The notes under the pieces were generated by a model. It saw only the letters and a list, made by a program, of their open reading frames with translations, searched no databases and was not told the origin of the DNA. A program made the position numbers and the translations under genes. Shown here piece by piece: positions 1 to 6,207 of a stretch of 7,319 nt of DNA (position 1 is its first letter; every line of letters starts with the position of its first letter). The stretch lies in the NCBI GenBank assembly GCA_002329675.1, contig DCUA01000070.1, forward strand, positions 1 to 7,319, in the 5' to 3' direction. Origin of the DNA: Firmicutes bacterium UBA1426. Lineage in GTDB: Bacteria; Bacillota; Clostridia; Peptostreptococcales; Anaerovoracaceae.

Positions 1-945
1 TTGGTATTTGCCGCAGCGATCGGAAAAACAACCCAGCTGCCCGCCTTCCGAGTACAGCACAGTGACCTGGCAACGGTTATCGCAGTCTTTACAATGGAAG
101 CTGCGGCTCTCTATTTTTTCATCTCCGGTGCGGAATCCGCGAAATGCGGTATCACATCCTGTCTGCTCGACTTTTTCTTTTGCCAATATAGCCGCTCCGA
201 AGGCCCCCATCACTTTGTGGTATTCCGGAACAATGACAGGCGTGCCCAAGGTTTCCTCGAAAGCTCTGCGAATTCCTTCGTTGGCCGCCACCCCTCCCTG
301 AAAACAGATTTTCGACTGAAGGGACTTGCCTTTGGCTACGTTGGATAAGTAGTTACGAACCAGAGCTTTTGACATTCCCGCAATGATATCTTCCATCTTA
401 CATCCAAGCTGCTGCTTATGTATGATGTCCGATTCAGCGAACACCGCACATCTGCCGGCTATGCTTACGGGGCTCTCCGCCATTGCGGCCATCGCCCCCA
501 GGTCTTCCACGGAAAGGCCCAGCCGCTCCGCCTGGCGATCCAGAAAGGACCCGGTTCCTGCAGCGCAGACTGTATTCATTGCGAAATCTGATATCACTCC
601 GTCTCTGAGCAGTATGATTTTGGAGTCCTGCCCGCCGATCTCCAGTACGGTACGGATCTCCGGGTCCAGGGTGGCGGCAGCTACGGCGTGAGTGGTGATC
701 TCGTTTTTCACCACATCACCGCCGGCGATTGCCGAAGCCAGCGCCCGACCGCTTCCGGTGGTTCCCACACCGCAGATATCTTCGTCCCGGAAGCGGCCGG
801 ATAGCTGCCGCAACCCGTCCTTCACCGCGTCGATAGGCGCCCCTTTGGTTTTCAGATAGAGTTGATCCACAATGATCTGATCATCATCCATTACTACAAA
901 ATCAGTGCTTACAGACCCCACATCTATTCCCAGATAGTACATCAT
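1..945 (-). CDS. 2-hydroxyacyl-CoA dehydratase activator-type ATPase (BadF/BadG/BcrA/BcrD family), 3' end off window
   Basis: Residues are numbered from the Met at 942; a second ATG lies directly before it at 945. The protein has the ASKHA ATPase fold of HgdC-type activators: phosphate-1 motif GIDVGSVSTD (5-14), GVGTTGSGR (58-66), EIGGQDSK (101-108), and GGVAAN plus a GAFGAA helix near the C-terminal end. Cys126 in NTVCAAGTGSF and Cys165 in GRCAVFAESD sit where HgdC has the two ligands of its dimer-bridging [4Fe-4S] cluster. Known role of the family: a cytoplasmic homodimer uses ATP hydrolysis to send one low-potential electron to a dehydratase-type partner. A second cysteine group follows the ATPase domain: C284-x2-C287-x3-C291-x13-C305-x4-C310. 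This resembles the Cys-rich segment linking BadF and DUF2229 domains in long fused homologues. The frame is open to base 1, so the stop is missing from the window. The start overlaps the preceding gene by 44 bases, with only a weak SD (AGAGAG), which suggests translational coupling. Family call is firm; the reaction served is unknown. Confidence 0.93.
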   Translation of the reverse strand, partial: MMYYLGIDVGSVSTDFVVMDDDQIIVDQLYLKTKGAPIDAVKDGLRQLSGRFRDEDICGVGTTGSGRALASAIAGGDVVKNEITTHAVAAATLDPEIRTVLEIGGQDSKIILLRDGVISDFAMNTVCAAGTGSFLDRQAERLGLSVEDLGAMAAMAESPVSIAGRCAVFAESDIIHKQQLGCKMEDIIAGMSKALVRNYLSNVAKGKSLQSKICFQGGVAANEGIRRAFEETLGTPVIVPEYHKVMGAFGAAILAKEKVEQTGCDTAFRGFRTGDEKIESRSFHCKDCDNRCQVTVLYSEGGQLGCFSDRCGKYQ

Positions 946-2020
946 TCATTTCTCTCTTTCTATACAGCATATCAACAAAGGCTTCTATTCGGGTCAAATA
1001 TCCCGCTTCCCCGCCCATCTCGTCAAAAACGATAGTAAGCACCGGCAGCCCCTCATCCTTTGCCAATCCGTCAAAGACGGACTTTGCAACGATTTCAGGC
1101 ATGCAGCCTACCGGAAACATCTGAATAATGCCGTCAAAACCTTCCTTTTTCCAACGAAGAGCCTCGTTGACTGTCTCCTTCGCGTACCCGCCGATACGAT
1201 GAGGCATGAGAGGATTTTTCTTTGCTTCTGACAGCATTCCTCCAAAGGGGTTCAAAATCGTGTTCCTTATCCACCAACCGATACTGATGCTCTTTTCGAA
1301 GGACACTCCGAGATCCATAAGGATGTCTTCCACATGGTGGTTTCCGAAGGCATCGATTTGGGTGTAGATCTCCCCTGTCACAAGAAATCGCAACGGATCT
1401 CTCTCTTTGTCACGATCCAGCTCCTCTAACTCTCTTCTGCTCTCCCGTATTATCTCCAAAGCATTGGAAATATCCGACGCCTTCTCCAGACCTCTTCGAC
1501 AATTTCTTAAGATCGACTTTGAAGCACCCCTTCTACAATCATAGGGGCTTAGCATTCGGACCTCTGCCTCCAGCTTCTCGAAGTTTTTAATGATGGAATA
1601 AGTCTCTGACAATGCGGACAGAATCTGCCTTTTCCTGCAGGGGGAACCTTCCACTACCTGGCCCAGCCGATGCAGGAGTTCTTTTGAGCCTACCGCCGAA
1701 AGAGCATCTAATAATATCCATCGATAGTCGCAGCCTTGCTTACGCAAGACAACCGCAAGCAGTTCTCCGTACTCTCCCAACCTGCAAGGTCCCATGGTTG
1801 CCGGCATCACTACCGTATCCGCCCCCTGCTCCCAGGCAGAAAGCAAATTATCAATCATGATCTTAAAGGGCAGACAGATGTCCTCCGGAGCCTTGGCTGA
1901 CCCTCGTTCAAGCCCTTCCGTACTATTGGGAGCGGGAATGACGATATCGATCCCTATCTCCTGAAAGAGTAATCGTCCATAGATGTGACTGTCCCCTATC
2001 CTAGGAAAGGTGAGCTTCAT
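902..2020 (-). CDS. Acyl-CoA dehydratase activase-related protein (COG3581-like), 372 aa
   Basis: I recognise this as the second partner protein that accompanies BadF-type activators in anaerobes (2-hydroxyacyl-CoA dehydratase/DUF2229-related). Supporting motifs from the chosen start are MKLTFPRIGD at the N-terminus, PEDICLPFK with Cys49, MGPCRLGEYG with Cys79, PVGCMPE with Cys306, and a terminal FDEMGGEAGYLTRIEAFVDML block. The cysteines are candidate iron-sulfur ligands by analogy with HgdB-type dehydratase subunits; that is inference. The frame is open up to an ATG at 2095, but the ATG at 2020 is preferred because it directly follows a good SD (GGAGAGGAG, about 8 bases upstream) and starts at the conserved motif. 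The extra 25 residues would merely re-read the end of the upstream gene. It overlaps that gene by 20 bases. Its last 15 codons overlap the activator start and encode a tail containing CGVC. No signal peptide or membrane segment, so cytoplasmic. Function is not established. Confidence 0.85.
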   Translation of the reverse strand: MKLTFPRIGDSHIYGRLLFQEIGIDIVIPAPNSTEGLERGSAKAPEDICLPFKIMIDNLLSAWEQGADTVVMPATMGPCRLGEYGELLAVVLRKQGCDYRWILLDALSAVGSKELLHRLGQVVEGSPCRKRQILSALSETYSIIKNFEKLEAEVRMLSPYDCRRGASKSILRNCRRGLEKASDISNALEIIRESRRELEELDRDKERDPLRFLVTGEIYTQIDAFGNHHVEDILMDLGVSFEKSISIGWWIRNTILNPFGGMLSEAKKNPLMPHRIGGYAKETVNEALRWKKEGFDGIIQMFPVGCMPEIVAKSVFDGLAKDEGLPVLTIVFDEMGGEAGYLTRIEAFVDMLYRKREMNDVLSGNRCGVCKH

Positions 2021-2972
2021 GATATCTTCTCCTCTCCAACAGCTCGGAAAACGCCTCCAGCCGCGTATCGATCCCGGCTTCTGCTGTATGCTCATCTATC
2101 TTTAATACCAGCATGGGGAAATCATCTATCCTGCTTTTTATCATCTCAATGATCACGGAATCCGTACCGCAGCAAAAGGAAGAAACATAGAGGATCCCAT
2201 CAATAGATCCACTCTCCAGCAGCGCTCCGGCTTTGCCGAAATTCTCTCTGTAAAACATCCAATAGGGCGCTTTCATCAACCCTGTCAATTGCATGCTGAA
2301 ATCCTTTTCTAGCGGATCCTCTCCGGTTACGACCTCTATTCCCAGACGTTTTAGTTTGTTTATCAAGTTGCGGTTTGCAAAGGAGTCGGAAATGTTATAT
2401 GGATGACCAAGCAATGCCACGCGGCTTCCCTTGCGTTCCCCGGGTTTTTTCGTCTCCTCGCTCTCCCCCATCCCTGCAGCACCCGCAAAGTCCGCCTCCG
2501 CACGGTACACGGCCTTTCGAATATTCATGGCAGCTTCTGCTGCACGGAATGCTCTTATTAAGTTCTCTTTGGGAACTTCTAACTGCTTTCCCTGCTTAAC
2601 GACTGTCTTCTCTAGCTTTGCTCTGTCGTTCAGATACAAGGGATCCGAAAATATAAACCTTCCTTGGGAATTTCCCTTTCCCACCAGTTCCGGCAACCCG
2701 GAGAATTTGGGGCAAATAGAATCTCCAAACTCGCATTTCATGAGCCTGGGAACAACAACCTTGTCACATTCCTCCTCTAGCTTAGATACATGACCCTGAA
2801 ACAATTTCATGGGTAAACAGGCCTCATCCACACAGTTCTTGATTCCCCTCTCGAGAATGTCTTGATTGGAAGGCCCTGAATAGACCACATCCACTTCTAA
2901 ATTGTTAAAAAACGTTCTGATAATTGGTTCATATCGCTGAAAAAGCAAAGCTTCCGGAATTCCGATCCTCAT
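2001..2972 (-). CDS. DUF2229/COG3580-type 2-hydroxyacyl-CoA dehydratase-related protein, 323 aa
   Basis: First gene of the activator cassette. The N-terminus MRIGIPEALLFQRYEP matches the DUF2229 opening (IGIPRALxFYEY). Further matches are NCVDEACLPMKLFQGHV (Cys47, Cys52), VPRLMKCEFGDSICPKF (Cys80, Cys87), SSFCCGTDS (Cys267, Cys268) and the closing DEHTAEAGIDTRLEAF. Residues 165-183 are a charged, Gly/Glu/Lys-rich linker, so the protein probably has two lobes (about 1-162 and 184-323). These are the conserved positions of a family that, in other genomes, is fused behind BadF domains in one very long polypeptide; here it is separate. By analogy it would be an electron acceptor or substrate-binding component activated by the ASKHA ATPase, acting in the cytoplasm under anaerobic conditions. 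The start is supported by the SD AGGGGG about 5 bases upstream. Stop TAG lies inside the next gene. Substrate unknown. Confidence 0.87.
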   Translation of the reverse strand: MRIGIPEALLFQRYEPIIRTFFNNLEVDVVYSGPSNQDILERGIKNCVDEACLPMKLFQGHVSKLEEECDKVVVPRLMKCEFGDSICPKFSGLPELVGKGNSQGRFIFSDPLYLNDRAKLEKTVVKQGKQLEVPKENLIRAFRAAEAAMNIRKAVYRAEADFAGAAGMGESEETKKPGERKGSRVALLGHPYNISDSFANRNLINKLKRLGIEVVTGEDPLEKDFSMQLTGLMKAPYWMFYRENFGKAGALLESGSIDGILYVSSFCCGTDSVIIEMIKSRIDDFPMLVLKIDEHTAEAGIDTRLEAFSELLERRRYHEAHLS

Positions 2973-3012
2973 TGATCCCCCTGAATATAAAGTTAATTCT
3001 TCTTATACTACA

Positions 3013-3051
3013 AAATAACGGCTGCCCGTATAAAACGAGCTGCCGTTATTT
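3013..3051 (-). terminator. Strong hairpin between rqcP and the dehydratase-type cassette (terminator or 5' leader stem)
   Basis: Inverted repeat AAATAACGGC (3013-3022) and GCCGTTATTT (3042-3051), 10 bp perfect, continued past one mismatch by a 5-bp inner stem (3024-3028 with 3036-3040, one G-T pair), with a 7-base loop. In the minus-strand transcript the stem is followed by a short, interrupted U run (UUAUUUUG), so it can act as the intrinsic terminator of rqcP, 34 bases past its stop. The + strand copy is also followed by a T-rich stretch, but no + strand gene ends here. A candidate promoter fires just ahead of it, so it may instead be the first element of the next mRNA. Confidence 0.7.
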
Positions 3052-3060
3052 ATTGTTACC

Positions 3061-3089
3061 ATTTTATTGCGTTCTATTACAGGAATCAA
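3061..3089 (-). promoter_or_regulatory. Candidate sigma-A promoter for the dehydratase-type cassette
   Basis: On the minus strand TTGATT (3089-3084; 4 of 6 against TTGACA) is separated by exactly 17 bases from TAAAAT (3066-3061; 5 of 6 against TATAAT). It overlaps the rqcP stop codon. A start near 3054 would give a leader of about 82 bases to the ATG at 2972, opening with the hairpin at 3051-3013. This is seen from sequence only. AT-rich gaps give such matches by chance, so confidence is modest. Confidence 0.4.
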
Positions 3090-3328
3090 GGAAGAACCTG
3101 GTACATTGATTCTGCGTCTTCCTTTGTCACGTGCTCCGGGACTGCTGTCACAAGAATTTTGATCTCCCGGGCAGCAAATCCGATCACAACGGTGTCTCCC
3201 GGAACGACTTCACTGCCGGGTTTTGCGACCTTGCCGTTGATTTGAATTCTGCCCTGCTCGCAAGCCTCCTTAGCCACGGTCCTGCGCTTTATAATTCTTG
3301 AATTCTTTAGAAATTTGTCGATCCTCAT
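3086..3328 (-). CDS. rqcP: RqcP-type S4-domain RNA-binding protein (YabO family), 80 aa
   Basis: A small protein made almost entirely of an S4 RNA-binding domain: MRIDKFLKNSRIIKRRTVAKEAC, then GRIQINGKVAKPGSEVVPGDTV (residues 26-47), the usual S4 helix-helix-hairpin pattern. Length matches the family (about 80-90 aa). Known role: RqcP binds stalled 50S-peptidyl-tRNA complexes and works with RqcH to add C-terminal alanine tails in ribosome-associated quality control. The start is secured by a consensus SD, AGGAGG, 5 bases before the ATG. It lies downstream of mazG and HU as in many Bacillota. The HU terminator intervenes, and I see no convincing promoter between that terminator and the start, so partial read-through is a likely source of expression. 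The alternative, a generic Hsp15-like S4 protein, is less likely given the context. Confidence 0.88.
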   Translation of the reverse strand: MRIDKFLKNSRIIKRRTVAKEACEQGRIQINGKVAKPGSEVVPGDTVVIGFAAREIKILVTAVPEHVTKEDAESMYQVLP

Positions 3329-3371
3329 AGATTCCTCCTGATAGAGTCCCGGTTACCTTCCGGTAAATGAA

Positions 3372-3395
3372 AAAAGGCAGCAGCAGCTGCCTTTT
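3372..3395 (-). terminator. Intrinsic terminator of the HU gene
   Basis: Inverted repeat AAAAGGCAG (3372-3380) and CTGCCTTTT (3387-3395) around a 6-base loop. In the minus-strand transcript the stem runs into six U residues and then CAUUU, a standard rho-independent terminator, 27 bases after the HU stop codon. It separates HU, usually very highly expressed, from rqcP. Confidence 0.85.
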
Positions 3396-3421
3396 AGTAG
3401 CCGTAAAATGTATTATTATCG

Positions 3422-3700
3422 TTATTTGTTAACAGCATCCTTCAATGCTTTGCCTGCCTTGAAAACAGGTGCTTTCGACGCAGCGATCTTGATCACTTCA
3501 CCAGGTTTTCTCGGGTTTCTGCCTTGTCTGGCTTTTCTCTGTCTGGTTTCGAATGTTCCGAAGCCAATGAGCTGTACCTTATCACCCTTTACAAGAGTCT
3601 CTTCTACAGCACTAACAAATGCATTTACTGCAAGCTCAGCATCCTTCTTGGTAAAGCCGGTTTTCTCTGCTACGCGGGCAACTAATTCTGCTTTGTTCAC
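3422..3700 (-). CDS. hup: HU-family nucleoid DNA-binding protein, 92 aa
   Basis: A typical bacterial [22 protein letters not shown] opens the dimerisation helices, and the signature [18 protein letters not shown] (46-63) forms the DNA-binding beta arm, with the intercalating Pro at residue 63. The C-terminus ([16 protein letters not shown]) is also standard, and 92 residues is normal length. It acts as a dimer that bends and compacts DNA. The start codon is GTG, 8 bases after a perfect AGGAGG SD; the next upstream codons carry no better start. It lies 72 bases after mazG, in the order mazG-HU-rqcP common in clostridia. A TATAAT box lies just upstream and an intrinsic terminator just downstream, so it may also be expressed on its own. 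Confidence 0.97.
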   Translation of the reverse strand: MNKAELVARVAEKTGFTKKDAELAVNAFVSAVEETLVKGDKVQLIGFGTFETRQRKARQGRNPRKPGEVIKIAASKAPVFKAGKALKDAVNK

Positions 3701-3721
3701 GAATCTTACCTCCTTAAATGA

Positions 3722-3727
3722 ATTATA
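3722..3727 (-). promoter_or_regulatory. Possible -10 box (TATAAT) ahead of the HU gene
   Basis: A perfect TATAAT lies on the minus strand in the AT-rich 72-base gap between mazG and HU. At 16-18 base spacing the -35 candidates (such as AATGAA) do not resemble TTGACA, and a start at the usual distance would fall right at the SD, leaving a leader of under 20 bases. It may be a chance match in AT-rich DNA; I list it because HU often has its own promoter. Confidence 0.25.
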
Positions 3728-3772
3728 AAAATAAATTCTATCTCTTCATTTTACTTCACGGGGTATTCATTT

Positions 3773-4582
3773 TTAGCGCTCCCGCTTTTTTGCTTCCTCC
3801 CAGAGCTTGTTCATCTCCGAGAGAGTCATCGATTCCATACGACGGCCTTCCGCACGGGCTGCCTCTTCAATGAAGCTAAACCTCTTGATAAATCTTTGTG
3901 AAGTAAAATTCAAAGCGTCTTCAGGATCGACTTCCAGGAATCTGGCAACGTTAACCACTGCGAAAAGCAGATCCCCCAACTCGTCGCGCATCCCCTCAAA
4001 GTCTCCATTACGGTAAGCTTCCTTGAGCTCTACCGTTTCCTCTACCACCTTTTCAAAAGCAGGATCGACATTGTCCCAATCGAATCCTACCCCTGCGGCC
4101 TTTGACTGAACCTTCATGCTCTTGCGCAATGCGGGCAGTGATTTGGGAATCTCCCTCATGGATTCCGTCAAAGTTCCTTGCTTCTCTTTCTTTTTCATAT
4201 TTTCCCATTTTTCAAGGGCTGTGTCAATACTTTCAGCTCTAATATTTGAAAAAACATGGGGGTGGCGGCGTATCATTTTCTCGCATTCCCGGTTAGCGAT
4301 ACTTTTTAAGTCAAATTTCCCCTCCGATTGTCCAAGATCTCCATGAAAAACAACCTGGAGCAATACATCACCCAGTTCTTCTTCCAGATTGTCCCAATCC
4401 TGGTTGTCGATAGCCTCTGTTACCTCATAAGCCTCTTCGATCAAACAGACCTTAAGGCTCTCATATGTCTGCTCTTTATCCCACGGGCAGCCTTCTTCGC
4501 TTCTCAGCAGGGCAATAATTTTTCTCAGGCGATCTACTGCCTCTGCAGCCGTATTGCCTTCTTTATATAATTCCTCATACAT
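3773..4582 (-). CDS. mazG: MazG nucleoside triphosphate pyrophosphohydrolase, 269 aa
   Basis: Two-domain MazG that hydrolyses NTPs/dNTPs to the monophosphate and pyrophosphate, a cytoplasmic house-cleaning enzyme. Visible motifs: CPWDKEQT (32-39), first metal site EEAYE (49-53) with EEELGD (67-72), RRHPHVF (105-111), KVQSKAAGVGFDW (157-169), second metal site EETVE (181-185) with DELGD (200-204). Both all-alpha repeats keep their Glu/Asp ligands, so both look intact. Length fits the E. coli-type enzyme; the N-terminal tetrapyrrole-methylase-like domain of Bacillus YabN is absent. The ATG shares one base with the stop of the upstream flippase gene (TAATG), with only a distant GAGG as SD, so translation is probably coupled. 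Confidence 0.95.
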   Translation of the reverse strand: MYEELYKEGNTAAEAVDRLRKIIALLRSEEGCPWDKEQTYESLKVCLIEEAYEVTEAIDNQDWDNLEEELGDVLLQVVFHGDLGQSEGKFDLKSIANRECEKMIRRHPHVFSNIRAESIDTALEKWENMKKKEKQGTLTESMREIPKSLPALRKSMKVQSKAAGVGFDWDNVDPAFEKVVEETVELKEAYRNGDFEGMRDELGDLLFAVVNVARFLEVDPEDALNFTSQRFIKRFSFIEEAARAEGRRMESMTLSEMNKLWEEAKKRER

Positions 4583-6207
4583 TACTTTTTAAACCTCGAA
4601 AAGATCCTTATCAGCTTATCTCCTTTGGGCAGGAGCTTAAGTTCCTCACTGGTAATAGCTCTTGTTGCAACGAGCATAAACACGTAAACCACTGCTCCTG
4701 TCAGAATAGCCAGACCAGTAGCGAGTGCGTTTGCCATATTGATGCTCTCAATAATATTCCCAAATAAGACGTTTAGAAAACGATGGATTACAAAAACTAC
4801 AGCACTCATAACCAAACCGGAGACAGCAGGTTTGACAATTGTAAGCCGGAAATCAAACCTGGCTCCTGTGTACTTTCTCACTGCCATCAAATTCAATACC
4901 GACGCAACTATATAGGCGCATACTGTGCCGATGGCAGCTCCCCGTATATTTACAGTGGGGATGGCTGTCAGGTAATGGGTGAGAATTACCTTGACCACAG
5001 CGCCGATGGCCAGGTTCCTGACAGGGATCAGTTGCTTTCCCATCCCCTGCAGGACTCCCGTCAGAATCTGCACCGTGGCTAGAAAGATTACACCGAAGGA
5101 CAGGATAAACAAACTGGGTGCCGCACTTATTGCGCTTGCCTTCTGTGCAGGATACAAGAGCAACATGATGGGTTCAGCTAATGTCATCAGACCCAGAGCA
5201 CAGGGCAATCCTAAAATCAGCGAAGTCCGAAGTCCCAGCTCCACATTGTATCGCAGGAAATCTATTTCCCTGCGCTTATAGGCTGCAGCGATAGCCGGAA
5301 CAAGGCTCATAGCAATCGCCTGTGTCAAAACCTGCGGAAAGTTGATCAGGGGTCCGGCCATTCCAGTCAGCTGACCATAGAGGTCATTGGCCGCTTCCGG
5401 AGTAAACCCGCTGATGGTCAATCGATTGATGACGATGGCCACATCAATGGTGTTCATGATGGGCATGATTGCAGCTCCGATGGTTATGGGCACAGCAATG
5501 ACCAGTATCTGAAGCAATATACTGCTGCTTCGTTCACCGGATTCCCCCTGGGGCCTGGAAATCGCTTTGAAAACACTTCTCCTGTAGAACAGAAACATGC
5601 CGCATACAGCGATAAGACCCGCCACAGAACCCGCAGTGGCACCAAAGGAGGCCCCTGCAGCTGCGTACTCCAAACCCTGATCCACGAGAAGAACAGCCAG
5701 CGTCAGGCCGATGGTTACTCGAAAGAGCTGCTCAATGATCTGGGATATGGCTGTGGGCTTCATATTCTGCATGCCTTGAAAGAATCCCCGGAAGGATGCC
5801 ATGATCGGAACAAAAAACAAAGCCGGTGCAATGGACATCATAGCCATTTTTGCCCCGGGATTACCGAGATTACTTACTATGGTTTCGGCGCCGAAGAAAA
5901 GCACCGCTGACGAACTGATACCAATTGTAAAAAGAAGTGCAAAAGATATGCGGAAGACGCGATATGCCTCATATGGATGACCAAGGGCATTGCGTTCCGC
6001 TACCATCTTTGAGATGGCCACAGGGACACCGGCCGTAGACAGGGTCAGCAACAATACGTAGACCGGATAGGCTGTCTGATAATATCCCATCCCCGTATCG
6101 CCGATAATATTCGCTAAGGGTATGCGAAAAACCGCACCCATTATTTTGATGATGAGCCCGGCGACGCCCAGCACTACAGCTCCCTGCAAAAAGGTTTTTC
6201 CTGCCAT
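4582..6207 (-). CDS. Polysaccharide/lipid flippase of the MOP superfamily (SpoVB/YabM/MurJ-like), 541 aa
   Basis: A polytopic inner-membrane protein with about 14 hydrophobic segments across its whole length. The start (MAGKTFLQGAVVLGVAGLI, then KIMGAVFRIPLANIIGDTGMG) and the YYQTAYPVY and LSTAGVPVAISKMVAE blocks are typical of the SpoVB/YabM/YtgP group. Related members flip lipid-linked precursors: B. subtilis YtgP is a MurJ-type lipid II flippase, and SpoVB is needed for spore cortex. The position directly before mazG matches B. subtilis yabM-yabN, so YabM-like is the best label, but sequence alone does not decide between lipid II, another lipid-linked sugar or a spore role. The length is normal. 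The ATG overlaps the stop of the amidohydrolase gene by one base (TAATG), and its end overlaps the mazG start in the same way. Confidence 0.92.
   Translation of the reverse strand: MAGKTFLQGAVVLGVAGLIIKIMGAVFRIPLANIIGDTGMGYYQTAYPVYVLLLTLSTAGVPVAISKMVAERNALGHPYEAYRVFRISFALLFTIGISSSAVLFFGAETIVSNLGNPGAKMAMMSIAPALFFVPIMASFRGFFQGMQNMKPTAISQIIEQLFRVTIGLTLAVLLVDQGLEYAAAGASFGATAGSVAGLIAVCGMFLFYRRSVFKAISRPQGESGERSSSILLQILVIAVPITIGAAIMPIMNTIDVAIVINRLTISGFTPEAANDLYGQLTGMAGPLINFPQVLTQAIAMSLVPAIAAAYKRREIDFLRYNVELGLRTSLILGLPCALGLMTLAEPIMLLLYPAQKASAISAAPSLFILSFGVIFLATVQILTGVLQGMGKQLIPVRNLAIGAVVKVILTHYLTAIPTVNIRGAAIGTVCAYIVASVLNLMAVRKYTGARFDFRLTIVKPAVSGLVMSAVVFVIHRFLNVLFGNIIESINMANALATGLAILTGAVVYVFMLVATRAITSEELKLLPKGDKLIRIFSRFKK

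Noticed and set aside
1..691. Open frames on the + strand over the activator gene
   Set aside because: They are antisense shadows: no recognisable domains, no SD, and the minus strand encodes a clear ASKHA ATPase across the same bases.
2021..2095. N-terminal extension of the 372-aa COG3581-like gene up to an ATG at 2095
   Set aside because: The extension lies fully inside the upstream gene in another frame, resembles nothing, and the ATG at 2020 has a strong SD and begins the conserved domain.
3353..3366. Small palindrome TTACC-TTCC-GGTAA (GGAA loop on the minus strand) between HU and rqcP
   Set aside because: Only 5 bp of stem and no U-tract or extension; too short to call an RNA element.
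3379..3389. CAG triplet run that could suggest a microsatellite
   Set aside because: Only about three units, and it forms the loop and stem edge of the HU terminator.
2397..5985. Shared 15-base string ATATGGATGACCAAG at 2397-2411 and 5971-5985
   Set aside because: Both copies encode LGHPY on the minus strand in unrelated proteins, flanks do not match, and there are only two copies. Coincidence is the simplest reading.
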